Translations under genes and position numbers: made by a program | DNA from: Phycicoccus sp. Root101 | Lineage (GTDB): Bacteria > Actinomycetota > Actinomycetes > Actinomycetales > Dermatophilaceae | Reading direction: 5' to 3' | DNA length: 64,000 nucleotides | Assembly (NCBI RefSeq): GCF_001426245.1 | Contig: NZ_LMCM01000010.1 | Location: forward strand, 62,001 to 126,000 | Shown here: positions 36,066-45,332 of the stretch, in pieces | Layout: every line of letters begins with the position of its first letter | Position numbering within the stretch: the first letter of the stretch is position 1 | Notes under the pieces: model-generated | Told to the model about the DNA's origin: nothing | What the model saw: the letters and a program-made list of their open reading frames with translations, nothing else | Databases searched by the model: none

Positions 36066-36641
36066 GTGCTGCTCAGCGACCGTGACATCAAGGCCGAGAT
36101 CGACTCCGGACGGGTGGTCCTCGACCCGTGGGACCCCGAGATGGTCCAGCCGTCGAGCGTGGACGTGCGGCTCGACCGGTTCTTCCGGTTGTTCGACAAC
36201 CACAAGTACCCCTACATCGACCCGGCGGAGGACCAGCCCGACCTGACCCGCCTCGTCGAGGTGGAGAAGGGTGAGCCGTTCGTGCTGCACCCGGGGGAGT
36301 TCGTCCTCGGCTCGATCTACGAGGCCGTCACCCTCCCCGACGACGTCGCCGCCCGCGTCGAGGGCAAGTCCAGCCTGGGTCGCCTCGGCCTGCTGACCCA
36401 CGCGACGGCCGGGTTCGTCGACCCCGGGTTCACCGGCCACGTCACGCTGGAGCTGAGCAACGTCGCCACCCTGCCGATCAAGCTGTGGCCGGGGATGAAG
36501 ATCGGCCAGCTCTGCTTCTTCCGCCTCTCCTCGCCGGTCGAGAACATGTACGGCAGCGCCAAGTACGGGTCGCACTACCAGGGCCAGCGCGGGCCGACGG
36601 CGAGCCGTTCGTTCCAGAGCTTCCGCACCACCGACGTCTGA
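36066..36641 (+). CDS. dcd: dCTP deaminase
   Basis: The 191-residue protein has the dCTP deaminase signature: [12 protein letters not shown] at the start, [16 protein letters not shown], then [19 protein letters not shown] with the catalytic Glu and Arg residues, and [14 protein letters not shown]. The C-terminal [11 protein letters not shown] segment closes over the nucleotide. It deaminates dCTP toward dUMP synthesis for thymidylate; in actinobacteria such as Mycobacterium the enzyme is bifunctional with dUTPase activity, which may hold here. The GTG start at 36066 matches the usual family start. Confidence 0.92.
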   Translation: MLLSDRDIKAEIDSGRVVLDPWDPEMVQPSSVDVRLDRFFRLFDNHKYPYIDPAEDQPDLTRLVEVEKGEPFVLHPGEFVLGSIYEAVTLPDDVAARVEGKSSLGRLGLLTHATAGFVDPGFTGHVTLELSNVATLPIKLWPGMKIGQLCFFRLSSPVENMYGSAKYGSHYQGQRGPTASRSFQSFRTTDV

Positions 36642-36799
36642 GCGCAGGCGGGCGGCGCCCGGACGCGGGCGGGCTGTGTCCGAGCGCACGGCATAGTCGC
36701 GCGGGTCCGGGCGTTGAACCGCACGATGCCCTCGAGCCATCCGGGGGCGCCCCGGCGTCGAACACCAGACGTCGTCCCTGTTCGAGGAGAACCACGCCC

Positions 36800-37468
36800 A
36801 TGCCCGCCGCACGCCTGCTCTGGCCCACCGAGGTCGAGAACCCCCGCGCGATCGTCCTGGTCCTGCACGGCGGCCGTTCCAAGGGTCGCGGCCCCGTGCG
36901 CCCGTGGCAGGGAGCGGTGCTGCGCATGCGACCCTTCGCGGCCGCCGTGGCGCGTGCCGGTGAGGGGGAGGTCGCCGTGGCCGAGCTCCGGTATGCCGTG
37001 CGTGGCTGGAACGGTGCCGAGGCCAGTCCCCTCGCGGACACCCGACTGGCGCTCGAGCAGATCGCCGCGAAGTACCCCGGTGTCCCGATCGGCCTGCTCG
37101 GCCACTCGATGGGCGGCCGGGTGGCGCTGCACCTCGCCGACGACGAGCGCATCCACGCCATCGTGGCCCTGGCGCCCTGGGTGGAGGGACCGGACCAGCC
37201 GCGCTGGCACCCCGACCTGCACCTGCTCGTCATGCACGGGTCGCTGGACCGGATGACCTCCGCGAAGGCCTCCCGCGCGATGGCGACGGCGATGGAACGG
37301 CTCGGTGCCGACGTCACCTACGAGCGCGTCGACAACGACACCCACGCGATGCTCCGCCGAGCGGGGCACTGGCACGAGCGGTCGGCCGACTACCTCGTGC
37401 AGCACCTGCTCGTGGAGCCCTACCGGGCCGACACCCGGGTCGGACAGGACGAGCACCGGTCCCGCTAG
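36800..37468 (+). CDS. Alpha/beta hydrolase
   Basis: The 222-residue protein has the alpha/beta hydrolase nucleophile elbow GHSMGGRVAL (Ser about residue 101), the oxyanion strand VLVLHGGRSKGRG, an acid in HGSLDRMTS and a His in DNDTHAMLRRAG. The substrate is unknown; dienelactone hydrolase-like and lysophospholipase-like folds are both possible. GAGGAGAACCACGCCC precedes the ATG at 36800. Its stop codon TAG overlaps the stop codon of the convergent ammonia-lyase family gene (shared CTAG at 37465-37468). Confidence 0.78.
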   Translation: MPAARLLWPTEVENPRAIVLVLHGGRSKGRGPVRPWQGAVLRMRPFAAAVARAGEGEVAVAELRYAVRGWNGAEASPLADTRLALEQIAAKYPGVPIGLLGHSMGGRVALHLADDERIHAIVALAPWVEGPDQPRWHPDLHLLVMHGSLDRMTSAKASRAMATAMERLGADVTYERVDNDTHAMLRRAGHWHERSADYLVQHLLVEPYRADTRVGQDEHRSR

Positions 37469-38922
37469 CGCTCCTGTGGGGTGTTGACGGCATACCCCTC
37501 GACGATGCGTTCGGCGACGACGAGCTCGGGGGACAGGTCCCGGTCCTCGAAGCCCGAGGGGAGCTGCGCACACTTCGCGAGCGCGGCGGCGAGCTCACCG
37601 ACCGGGGCGACGCCGCGCATCCGGAGCGCCCGCACGGCACACACGAGCTCGACCGCGAGCATCCGGCGGTAGGCGGCGGTCGCCTCGCCGAGTCGCACCG
37701 CTGCCATGCCGGCGAAGGACGCGTCGTCCTCGATGCCCGCCGACACCCCGGCGGTCTGGACGCTGGAGGGAGTGGAGGCGTGCCCACGGATCGTCGAGAG
37801 TGCCGACGCGGCAACGTATTCCGCGATCAGCACACCCGACGAGCCGGCCGTGGCGTCCGACAGGAACAGCGGCAGGCCGCTCGCCGAGTCGGTGAGCACG
37901 TGGCTCACCCGTGACTGGACCGCCTGCGCCGAGCGCGTGAGCGCCAGCAGGGCGGAGTCCACAGCCAGGACGAGGTATGCCGCGTGGAAGCCACCGTGGT
38001 GGGTGACCCGCCCGCCGTCCTCGCTCACCGTGAAGAGCGGGTTCTCCGAGGCCGTGTTGGCCGCGGTCTCGACCACCGCCTTGAGGTCGGTGACCGTGTC
38101 GAGGACCGGGCCGTGGACCTGCGGCCACGTGCGCAGGCCGAAGAAGTCCTGCAGGTGCGCGGGTTCGCCCGGCTGGCCGTCGAGGAGCTCGCGCAGGACG
38201 CGGGCGACCTCGCGGGCGCCGTGGAACGGGGTCGCGTCGGCGGCGGTGGTGCTGACGGCCTCGGGGTTGCCGCGCAGGGCGACGAAGCTGAGGGCGCAGA
38301 CGGTGTCGGCGGCCCGGGCCAGCGCGTGCAGCGACGCGGCATGGAGGCCGGTCTCTGCGATCGCGAACGCGTTCGAGGACATCAACGGCAGGGCGTCGGC
38401 CGAGCTGAGGGCGAGGTCGGCACGACGGTGCCCCCCGACCCGGTCGCGTTCGCCGATGAGCGCCAGGCCGACCTCGGCCAGCGACGTGAGGTCGCCGGTG
38501 CCCAGCGACCCGTACCGGTGGACGACGGGGAGGTCGGCGGACGGTGCACCGACGAGGGCGGCCAGCGCGCTCGCGAGCTCCGGGCTGGCGCCGCTCCCAC
38601 CCGCCAGGAGCTGGTTGGCGCGCACCGCGAGGGCTGCCCGGACGACGTGGTCCGGGACGACCGCGCCCCAGCCGGCGGCGTGCGAGCGCAGCAGCCTCAA
38701 GCCGTGGTCCACGGCGGAGTCCGTGCTCTCCTCGCGGGCTGCGCCGACACCGGTGGTGCGGCCGTACACCGGGCGCTCGGCGCTGATGGTCGCGGCCAGC
38801 TCGTGCGAGGCGGCGGCCCGCGCCAGGGCCACCGGTTCGGCCGTGGTGAAGGTGCCCGCAGCCGCGAGGAGGAGGCCGTCGAGGTCGAGGCTGCTGCCGT
38901 CGAGCGCCAGGGTGTGGTCCAC
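37465..38922 (-). CDS. Histidine/aromatic ammonia-lyase family protein with altered MIO motif
   Basis: The 485-residue protein matches the HAL/PAL lyase fold: VYGRTTGVGAARE near residue 50 (Tyr of the lid loop), ALPLMSSNAFAIAETGLH near 175, LQDFFGLRTWPQVHGP, and ASENPLFTVSEDGG. These enzymes need the MIO cofactor formed from an internal Ala-Ser-Gly. Here that site reads YGSLGTGDLTSLAE, so the triad at residues 141-143 is Gly-Thr-Gly. It may therefore be inactive as an ammonia lyase or work differently. The GTG start at 38922 follows a Gly/Arg-rich upstream frame that overlaps the divergent importer's promoter and is not coding. Function is uncertain. Confidence 0.72.
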   Translation of the reverse strand: MDHTLALDGSSLDLDGLLLAAAGTFTTAEPVALARAAASHELAATISAERPVYGRTTGVGAAREESTDSAVDHGLRLLRSHAAGWGAVVPDHVVRAALAVRANQLLAGGSGASPELASALAALVGAPSADLPVVHRYGSLGTGDLTSLAEVGLALIGERDRVGGHRRADLALSSADALPLMSSNAFAIAETGLHAASLHALARAADTVCALSFVALRGNPEAVSTTAADATPFHGAREVARVLRELLDGQPGEPAHLQDFFGLRTWPQVHGPVLDTVTDLKAVVETAANTASENPLFTVSEDGGRVTHHGGFHAAYLVLAVDSALLALTRSAQAVQSRVSHVLTDSASGLPLFLSDATAGSSGVLIAEYVAASALSTIRGHASTPSSVQTAGVSAGIEDDASFAGMAAVRLGEATAAYRRMLAVELVCAVRALRMRGVAPVGELAAALAKCAQLPSGFEDRDLSPELVVAERIVEGYAVNTPQER

Positions 38923-39010
38923 CGCGCCAGTATCGCGCGAGGGGCCGGCAGGTCTCGGTCCGGTCTCAGGAGGACTGCGCTGGTCAGTGCCCTGCATTAG
39001 GTTGGCACGC

Positions 39011-40150
39011 ATGATCGTCTTCGACGGGGTGACCAAGAGGTATCCGGATGGCACCGTGGCCGTCGACGAGCTGAGCCTCGAGGCACCCACGGGCCAGATC
39101 ACGGTGCTCGTCGGCCCCTCGGGCTGCGGCAAGACCACCTCCCTGCGCATGATCAACCGGATGATCGAGCCCACCTCCGGCACGATCACGTTGGACGGCA
39201 AGGACACGAAGCGGATGAAGGAGGCCGAGCTGCGACGCGGCATCGGCTACGTCATCCAGCACGCGGGCCTCTTCCCGCACCGCACCGTCCTCGACAACGT
39301 CGGCACCGTGCCCCGCCTGCTCGGGATGGACCGTCGCGAGACCGAGAAGCGCTCGATGGAGCTGCTCGAGCGCGTCGGCCTCGACCCGGCGTTCGCGAAG
39401 CGGTACCCCGCCCAGCTGTCCGGTGGGCAGCAGCAGCGCGTCGGCGTCGCCCGTGCGCTCGCGGCGGACCCGCCGGTGATGCTCATGGACGAGCCGTTCA
39501 GCGCTGTCGACCCCGTCGTGCGGGAGCAGCTGCAGGACGAGTTCCTGCGCCTGCAGGGGGATCTCGGCAAGACGATCGTGTTCGTCACGCACGACATCGA
39601 CGAGGCGATCAAGCTCGGTGACCAGGTCGCGGTGCTGCGCGTCGGGGGCAAGCTCGCCCAGATCGCCGAGCCCGCCTACCTGCTGTCCCACCCGGTCGAC
39701 GACTTCATCGCCGACTTCGTGGGCCGTGACCGCGGCTACCGCGCGCTGTCGTTCCAGCAGACTCCGCGACTGCCGCTCGCGTCCGAGCGCACCGTGGCCA
39801 TGGGCGAGTCGGTCAAGGACATCGACGCCGACTGGGTGCTGGTCGTCGACGACGGCAACCGCCCGCTGGGCTGGGTCGAGCCCAAGCGGGTCGCCGGTGA
39901 CGTCACCACCGAGGTGCTGCACCGCGGTGGCACCGTCGCGCGGGCCAGCGGTCCGCTGCGCGCCTCCCTCGACGCGGCCCTGTCGAGCCCGAGCCGCCGC
40001 GGCGTGATCGTCGACGACGCGGGCGCGCTGGTCGGCACGGTCCGCGCGCACGAGGTGCTCACCGCCATCGAGGAGACCGACCGCCCGGAGCTCGAGGACC
40101 CCCAGCGCCCGGGTGCCGCCCAGGCGGCCCCGCGGACGTCGGGCGCCTGA
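39011..40150 (+). CDS. opuCA: Osmolyte ABC importer ATP-binding protein (OpuCA/ProV-like)
   Basis: The 379-residue ATPase has Walker A VGPSGCGKTTSLRMIN, signature QLSGGQQQRVGVARAL, Walker B VMLMDEPFSAVDP and the H-loop VFVTHDIDEAIKLGD. After the core (about residue 240) a C-terminal CBS-type regulatory region follows (about 260-350), as in OpuA/OpuC, which can sense ionic strength. It drives uptake of glycine betaine, choline or carnitine together with the next three genes. The first permease begins nine bases after its stop. Confidence 0.88.
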   Translation: MIVFDGVTKRYPDGTVAVDELSLEAPTGQITVLVGPSGCGKTTSLRMINRMIEPTSGTITLDGKDTKRMKEAELRRGIGYVIQHAGLFPHRTVLDNVGTVPRLLGMDRRETEKRSMELLERVGLDPAFAKRYPAQLSGGQQQRVGVARALAADPPVMLMDEPFSAVDPVVREQLQDEFLRLQGDLGKTIVFVTHDIDEAIKLGDQVAVLRVGGKLAQIAEPAYLLSHPVDDFIADFVGRDRGYRALSFQQTPRLPLASERTVAMGESVKDIDADWVLVVDDGNRPLGWVEPKRVAGDVTTEVLHRGGTVARASGPLRASLDAALSSPSRRGVIVDDAGALVGTVRAHEVLTAIEETDRPELEDPQRPGAAQAAPRTSGA

Positions 40151-40159
40151 GGCGTTGCC

Positions 40160-40807
40160 ATGACCTGGTTCATCGACCACCTCGACCTGGTGTGGACACG
40201 CACCCTCCAGCACGCCTACCTCGCCGGCCTGCCGCTGGTGATCGGCCTGCTGCTCGCGCTCCCGCTCGGGTGGCTGGCGCGTCGTTACCGCCCGCTCTTC
40301 GTGCCACTCATCGCCGGGTTCGGGCTCCTCTACACGATCCCCAGCCTCGCGCTCTTCGTGCTCATGCCGGCCATCATCGGCACCCAGATCATCTCCCCGA
40401 CGAACGTCATCGTCGGCCTGACGCTCTACACCCTGGCCCTGCTCGTGCGCACCGTCGCCGACGGCCTGGGTGCGGTGCCGGAGTCGGTCAAGCAGTCGGC
40501 CACGGCGATGGGCTACACGCCGGTCAAGCGGTTCTTCGCGGTCGACCTGCCGCTGGCCGTCCCCGTGATCTCGGCCGGGCTGCGGGTCGCTGCGGTCAGC
40601 AACGTGAGCATCGCCAGCGTCGCGACCATCATCGGCATCCCCCAGCTCGGGTTGTTCTTCTCCGACGGTTTCAGCCGTGACTTCTACGACCCGCTCATCG
40701 TCGGGATCGTCGGTTGCGTGGTGCTCGCCCTCGTCTTCGACGGCGTGATCCTGCTTCTCACCCGGGCCTTCACGCCCTGGGTCCGGGCGACGGGGAGCCG
40801 CGCATGA
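40160..40807 (+). CDS. opuCB: Osmolyte ABC importer permease 1 (OpuCB-like)
   Basis: The 215-residue permease has five to six membrane helices and the BPD_transp_1 coupling motif around VPESVKQSATAMGYTPVKRFFAVDLPLAVPVI. The IPSLALFVLMPAIIG segment is typical for OpuCB/OpuBB. It forms a heterodimeric channel with the following permease, whose ATG overlaps its stop by four bases. Confidence 0.88.
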   Translation: MTWFIDHLDLVWTRTLQHAYLAGLPLVIGLLLALPLGWLARRYRPLFVPLIAGFGLLYTIPSLALFVLMPAIIGTQIISPTNVIVGLTLYTLALLVRTVADGLGAVPESVKQSATAMGYTPVKRFFAVDLPLAVPVISAGLRVAAVSNVSIASVATIIGIPQLGLFFSDGFSRDFYDPLIVGIVGCVVLALVFDGVILLLTRAFTPWVRATGSRA

Positions 40808-41595
40808 TTCCCAACATCCTCGGCTGGCTGTTCGACCCGGCCCACTGGTCGGGCTCGGACGGCATCGCGTCGCGCATCGTCGAGCACCTCTGGTACTCCG
40901 CCCTGGCGATGGTGCTCGCCTGCCTCATCGCCATCCCGGCGGGCCTGGCCATCGGGCACACCGGCCGCGGCCGGTTCCTGGCCGTGAACCTCGCGGGTGC
41001 GGCCCGCGCCATACCCAGCCTCGGCCTGCTCTACCTCATGGTGCTCTGGCTGTTCCCGAAGCTCGCGGGGGACTCCGCGTTCCTCGTGCCGGCGATCATC
41101 GTGCTCGTGGTGCTCGCGATCCCACCGATCATGGCCGGCGCCTACTCCGGGGTGGAGGGTGTCGACCCGGGAGCCCGCGACGCGGCCAAGGGCATGGGGA
41201 TGACGGGGATGCAGGTGCTTCGGCAGGTGGAGGTGCCCTGCGCCCTGCCCCTGATCTTCTCCGGGGTCCGCTCCGCCATCCTCCAGGTCATCGCGACCGC
41301 GACCCTGGCGGCCGTCGCCGGCACCGGGGGGCTCGGCCGGTTCATCATCGACGGCCAGAAGGTCCACGAGTTCGCGCAGATGGCCTCCGGCGCGATCCTC
41401 GTCGCCGTGCTGGCCCTGGTCATCGACCTGCTCATGTCCCTGGTGCAGCGATCGGTCGTCTCACCCGGCCTCGGCGCCGGCCCGGCCACCTCCGGGAGGG
41501 CGGGGCGCCGATCGCGGACAGCCCCTTCCGGGAATACCCCTGTCGATGTAGAGATTGACTCCTCCGGGCGTACCGTTGACGCTCCGGCCCGTTGA
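40804..41595 (+). CDS. opuCD: Osmolyte ABC importer permease 2 (OpuCD-like)
   Basis: The 263-residue product has about six helices and the EAA-like loop GVDPGARDAAKGMGMTGMQVLRQVEVP, pairing with OpuCB. IPSLGLLYLMVLWLFPK resembles the same region of its partner. A hydrophilic tail of about 45 residues after the last helix is longer than usual. The start overlaps the previous gene; the substrate-binding protein gene follows after 49 bases. Confidence 0.87.
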   Translation: MIPNILGWLFDPAHWSGSDGIASRIVEHLWYSALAMVLACLIAIPAGLAIGHTGRGRFLAVNLAGAARAIPSLGLLYLMVLWLFPKLAGDSAFLVPAIIVLVVLAIPPIMAGAYSGVEGVDPGARDAAKGMGMTGMQVLRQVEVPCALPLIFSGVRSAILQVIATATLAAVAGTGGLGRFIIDGQKVHEFAQMASGAILVAVLALVIDLLMSLVQRSVVSPGLGAGPATSGRAGRRSRTAPSGNTPVDVEIDSSGRTVDAPAR

Positions 41596-41644
41596 CCACC
41601 GAGTTCATCGATTCGTCGAAGTCACCACACTGAGGAGCAGGACC

Positions 41645-42574
41645 GTGAAGCTGAGTCGCATCACCCTGACCATCGCCACCGCTGCGGCCCTGATGGCCAC
41701 CGCGGCGTGCGGCAACTCCGGGGGCGACCCGCTCGCCTCCACGAGCAGCTCGTCGTCGGGCAGCGCGGCAGCCGGGGGCATCACCGTCGGCTCGGCCGAC
41801 TTCCCCGAGAGCGCCCTGCTGGCCGAGATCTATGCCGGAGCCCTCGAGGCCAAGGGCGTCAAGGTCACCAAGAAGCTCAACATCGGTGCCCGTGAGGCCT
41901 ACATCCCGGCGCTCCAGGACGGGTCGATCGACCTGATCCCGGAGTACACCGGCGTGCTCCGTGACTACTTCAAGAAGGGCCAGACCGGCACCGACGCCGA
42001 CGCGGTCTACACCGAGCTCAAGTCCTCGGTACCGGCTGCCCTCACCGTCCTGGACAAGTCGGCCGCCGAGGACAAGGACGCGCTGGTGATGAAGAAGTCC
42101 CGCGCGGACGAGCTCGGCGTGAAGTCGATCGCCGACCTCAAGGGCAAGAGCCAGGACCTCACCGTCGGTGGTCCCCCGGAGTGGAAGACCCGCGACACGG
42201 GCATCCCCGGGTTCAAGAAGATCTACGGCCTGGAGTTCAAGCAGTTCCGTCCGCTCGACGCCGGCGGCCCGCTGACCCTTCAGGCGCTCAAGAACGGCCA
42301 GATCGACGCCGGTGACCTGTTCACCACCGACCCGAGCATCGCCGAGAACGACCTCGTGGCCCTCGAGGACCCCAAGAACATGTATGCCGCGCAGAACGTC
42401 GTGCCGCTCATCACCAAGAGCAAGAGCAACCCCACCGTCGAGGGTGCGCTCAACGCGGTGTCCGCCAAGCTCGACACCACGACCCTGGCGGCCCTCCTCA
42501 AGGAGGTCGTGAGCGACAAGAAGGACCCCGACGCGGTGGCCAAGGAGTTCCTCTCCAAGAACGGCCTCGGCTGA
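41645..42574 (+). CDS. opuCC: Osmolyte ABC importer substrate-binding lipoprotein (OpuCC-like)
   Basis: The 309-residue protein begins with a lipoprotein signal peptide ending in ATAAC (Cys about residue 23) and a Ser-rich spacer. The binding domain has VGSADFPESALLAEIYAGALEA and DGSIDLIPEYTGVLRDYF, the characteristic sequences of OpuAC-type receptors for quaternary amines. It captures the osmolyte outside the membrane and delivers it to the OpuCB/OpuCD channel. GTG at 41645 is preceded by GAGGAGCAGGACC. A hairpin ends the operon. Confidence 0.88.
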   Translation: MKLSRITLTIATAAALMATAACGNSGGDPLASTSSSSSGSAAAGGITVGSADFPESALLAEIYAGALEAKGVKVTKKLNIGAREAYIPALQDGSIDLIPEYTGVLRDYFKKGQTGTDADAVYTELKSSVPAALTVLDKSAAEDKDALVMKKSRADELGVKSIADLKGKSQDLTVGGPPEWKTRDTGIPGFKKIYGLEFKQFRPLDAGGPLTLQALKNGQIDAGDLFTTDPSIAENDLVALEDPKNMYAAQNVVPLITKSKSNPTVEGALNAVSAKLDTTTLAALLKEVVSDKKDPDAVAKEFLSKNGLG

Positions 42575-42654
42575 CCGCCCCGTCCATCGGCGGCCGCCTG
42601 ACGGCGCCGGACGCGCGCGGACGGACGCCTGACCGCGTCTGACGGGCCCGGACG

Positions 42655-42704
42655 TGACAACGGCCGAGAGAGGATCCCCCCGGAACCTCACTCGGCCGTT
42701 GTCA
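42655..42704 (+). terminator. Hairpin terminator after the osmolyte importer operon
   Basis: A perfect 14-bp stem (42655-42668 and 42691-42704) with a 22-base loop lies 80 bases after opuCC. Confidence 0.6.
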
Positions 42705-42824
42705 TCGGGTCCCCCGACCCACATGAGCCGGGTCCGTGGCCGCCGGACACGCCCCTCCACGTCTCCCGTGGCCACAGGTCCTGCTCGTGTCGGGTCCAGC
42801 CTGTCGGCGGCCGCCCGGGAGGGC

Positions 42825-42842
42825 ATCGGTAAAACCACCGAT
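42825..42842. promoter_or_regulatory. Palindrome in the leader of the LuxR-type ATPase gene
   Basis: ATCGGT-AAAACC-ACCGAT is a 6+6+6 inverted repeat, 31-48 bases before the GTG of the regulator gene, in an AT-rich patch that probably contains the -10 region. It may be an operator. No other feature is seen between 42705 and 42872. Confidence 0.35.
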
Positions 42843-42872
42843 ATTGGCCGGGTGTCTGGGTAGCCTGATTGG

Positions 42873-45302
42873 GTGCTGACACCGTGCGTGGGGCGCGATG
42901 ACGTTCTCGATCGCCTCCGCCTACTCCTCGGGAGCCACCGGTGGGTGACCCTGACCGGCGCCCCGGGCTGCGGCAAGACCCTGGTCGCCCGGCACGTGGC
43001 GGCATCGGCCGCGGCCAGCGCCTGGGTGAGTGGGCACACGAACCCCACCGCCGACACCCTCGTCACCGCCTGCCTGGACGCGCTCGGCGCGGAGGTCGCC
43101 CCCGGGGACTCGGCGGCGATGGCCCTCAAACGAGCCCTCGACGGGCGCGACCTCCTGCTCGTCCTCGACGGGGTCGACTCGATTGACGGGCTGGGCGAGA
43201 TCGTCAACGACCTCGTCGAGGACGCTGCGGCGTTCCGCCTCCTGTGCACGGCGACGACGGTGGCGGGACGCACCCACGAGAACGTCCTGCGGATCCAGCC
43301 CCTGCCGGTCCCCACCGCGTCGCAGCCCCTCGAGGGAGCCGCGGTCGAGCTCCTCCTAGCCCGCGTCGCCGCAGCAGGCGGGCACACGGTGGACGTCGTC
43401 CAGCACGACCGCACCCTGCGTCGGCTGCTGCGGGCCAGTGGTGGCCTGCCGTCCCTGATCGAACAGCTCGCGGTGCAGATCGCCCTGATCGGCGTGAGCG
43501 ACGTGGCCCCCGTCGGGACGATGGGTGAGGCCGTCCGCGGTTCCTACGACCTCCTTGACGAGGACCAACGCAGGTGCTTCCGTCGCCTCGCGGTCGTCGG
43601 TCGACCGGTCGGCCTCGATGCGCTGGCCGACCTGTGCGAGGTGTCCCGGCCCGCGGCGGTCCAGCTCGCCTCGGCCCTGGCCCGCCGCAGCCTCGTGGAG
43701 GTGCAGTCCGACGGACGGTTCGACATGCTCCCGCCGCTGCGCGAGGTGGGACGGGAGCTCGCTCGGGCGACCGCGGACGAGCAGGAGGCGATGGACGGCC
43801 TCCTGCGCTGGGCCGACCGGGCCATCCCGGAGGGCTACAACACCGGAGCCGCTGATGCGCCGTGGCTCGCCGAGGTGCCGCTGGTCGCCGCCGCCGTCCG
43901 GCATGCCGCGGCCGACGACGCTCGACGCCCGGAGGCGTACGACCTCGCCAACCGTGCCTTCTCCTCGCTCTACACCGCGATGCGCGCCCGCGACGCGGTG
44001 GACCTGCTCGAGTCGGTCCTCGACAGCGGTGACGGCCCGGCGACCATCGGCTCGCAGCTCGCCCGGCGGGCCGGGATCTGTGCCTCCGAGGTTCGCGGCA
44101 CGTACGAGGGCCTGCGCCTGCTCGACCGGGCGGAGCAGCACGCCTCGGGTCTCGAGGACGGAGCGCGCAGCCTGGAGTTCGCCCGCAACGCCGCGATCCG
44201 CGCCGAGATGCACCTCGACGCCGGCAACCTCGCGCAGGCACGCGCCGACGCCGAGCGGACCCTCCTGCTCGGCCAGCACGACCCGTACGTCGTCCGCCAG
44301 GTGCGTCGGACCCTCATGGACGTGTGCGTCGCCAGCGGTGACCTGGCGGAGGCCGAGCGGCTCGGTGCCCTGATCGTCGACGCCCCACCTGCCGACGAGC
44401 GGTGGATCGCCCTGTCGGCGCGCACCCTGCAGGCCAAGGTCGCCTGGGAGCAGGGTCGACTGGTCGAGGCGGAGTCGTTGGCGCTGTACGCCCTCGCCCA
44501 GGCCCAGGAGCTCCACGAGGACCGCATCGCCTTGCTCGCCGACACCGTCGTGCGGCTGGTGACCGGCCGGCCGGGTGCCGAGCTCGACGTCGACATCGAG
44601 AACCTCCCGTGGGCCGTGCGCGTCGTCGTCCAGCTCCAGGACGCCCGCGACCTGCTCGCCGCCGGTGACCTCGGCCGCGCCGCCGGCCGGGCGGCGGACA
44701 CGGTGGTCCTCGCCGACAGCAGCCGGCTCGGCCGCGACGGCGTGGAGGGCCGGCTGCTCGTCGCCGACGCCCTCATGGCCACCGGCGACCCCACCCAGGC
44801 CCGCCCGTCCTACCTGTCCGCCCTGCGTCGGGCCACTGACATCCCCATGCCCCTGCGCGCGGCCGATGCGCTCGACGGCCTCGCCGCGGCCGCGGAGCCG
44901 GGCACGGCGGCATACCGGCAGCTGGCGGGAGCTGCGGCAGCGCTGCGGGCGCCGCGCGGGGCGGCCGGCCGCACCCGCCCCGGTGTCCCGTATGCCGCGG
45001 GCTCACCGCGCGACTGCCCGTCGAGCTGGGTGTCCGGTGGTCACCTCACCCCCGCCGGGCTGGCGGCCGTGACCGACCTCGCGACCGGCGACGAGCCCGA
45101 GGTCGTCTCGGCGCTGGGGGTGCTGACCCGGGCGGAGCGGGCGGTGGCCGAGCTCGTGGCCGAGGGCCTGACCAGCCGGCAGATCGGCGAGCAGCTGTTC
45201 GTGTCGCCGCGCACTGTGGACGCGCACCTGTCGCACATCTTCCGCAAGCTCGAGATCAGCACCAGGGCCAAGCTGGCCGCGCTGATGGCCGAGGTGGCGT
45301 GA
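42873..45302 (+). CDS. Large ATP-binding LuxR-family transcriptional regulator (LAL-like)
   Basis: The 809-residue protein has an N-terminal P-loop ATPase region (Walker A TGAPGCGKTLVARH, about residue 30, and LLLVLDGVDSIDGL as Walker B), a helical TPR-like middle (about residues 330-700), and a C-terminal GerE helix-turn-helix LTRAERAVAELVAEGLTSRQ...VSPRTVDAHLSHIF. This is the STAND/LAL arrangement of MalT-type activators, which switch upon ATP and ligand binding. The ligand is unknown. It starts with GTG, follows the importer terminator, and is followed by an acyltransferase gene after 30 bases. Confidence 0.83.
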   Translation: MLTPCVGRDDVLDRLRLLLGSHRWVTLTGAPGCGKTLVARHVAASAAASAWVSGHTNPTADTLVTACLDALGAEVAPGDSAAMALKRALDGRDLLLVLDGVDSIDGLGEIVNDLVEDAAAFRLLCTATTVAGRTHENVLRIQPLPVPTASQPLEGAAVELLLARVAAAGGHTVDVVQHDRTLRRLLRASGGLPSLIEQLAVQIALIGVSDVAPVGTMGEAVRGSYDLLDEDQRRCFRRLAVVGRPVGLDALADLCEVSRPAAVQLASALARRSLVEVQSDGRFDMLPPLREVGRELARATADEQEAMDGLLRWADRAIPEGYNTGAADAPWLAEVPLVAAAVRHAAADDARRPEAYDLANRAFSSLYTAMRARDAVDLLESVLDSGDGPATIGSQLARRAGICASEVRGTYEGLRLLDRAEQHASGLEDGARSLEFARNAAIRAEMHLDAGNLAQARADAERTLLLGQHDPYVVRQVRRTLMDVCVASGDLAEAERLGALIVDAPPADERWIALSARTLQAKVAWEQGRLVEAESLALYALAQAQELHEDRIALLADTVVRLVTGRPGAELDVDIENLPWAVRVVVQLQDARDLLAAGDLGRAAGRAADTVVLADSSRLGRDGVEGRLLVADALMATGDPTQARPSYLSALRRATDIPMPLRAADALDGLAAAAEPGTAAYRQLAGAAAALRAPRGAAGRTRPGVPYAAGSPRDCPSSWVSGGHLTPAGLAAVTDLATGDEPEVVSALGVLTRAERAVAELVAEGLTSRQIGEQLFVSPRTVDAHLSHIFRKLEISTRAKLAALMAEVA

Positions 45303-45332
45303 GGGTCCAACCGTGAGCGGCGTCGGCTCCGA

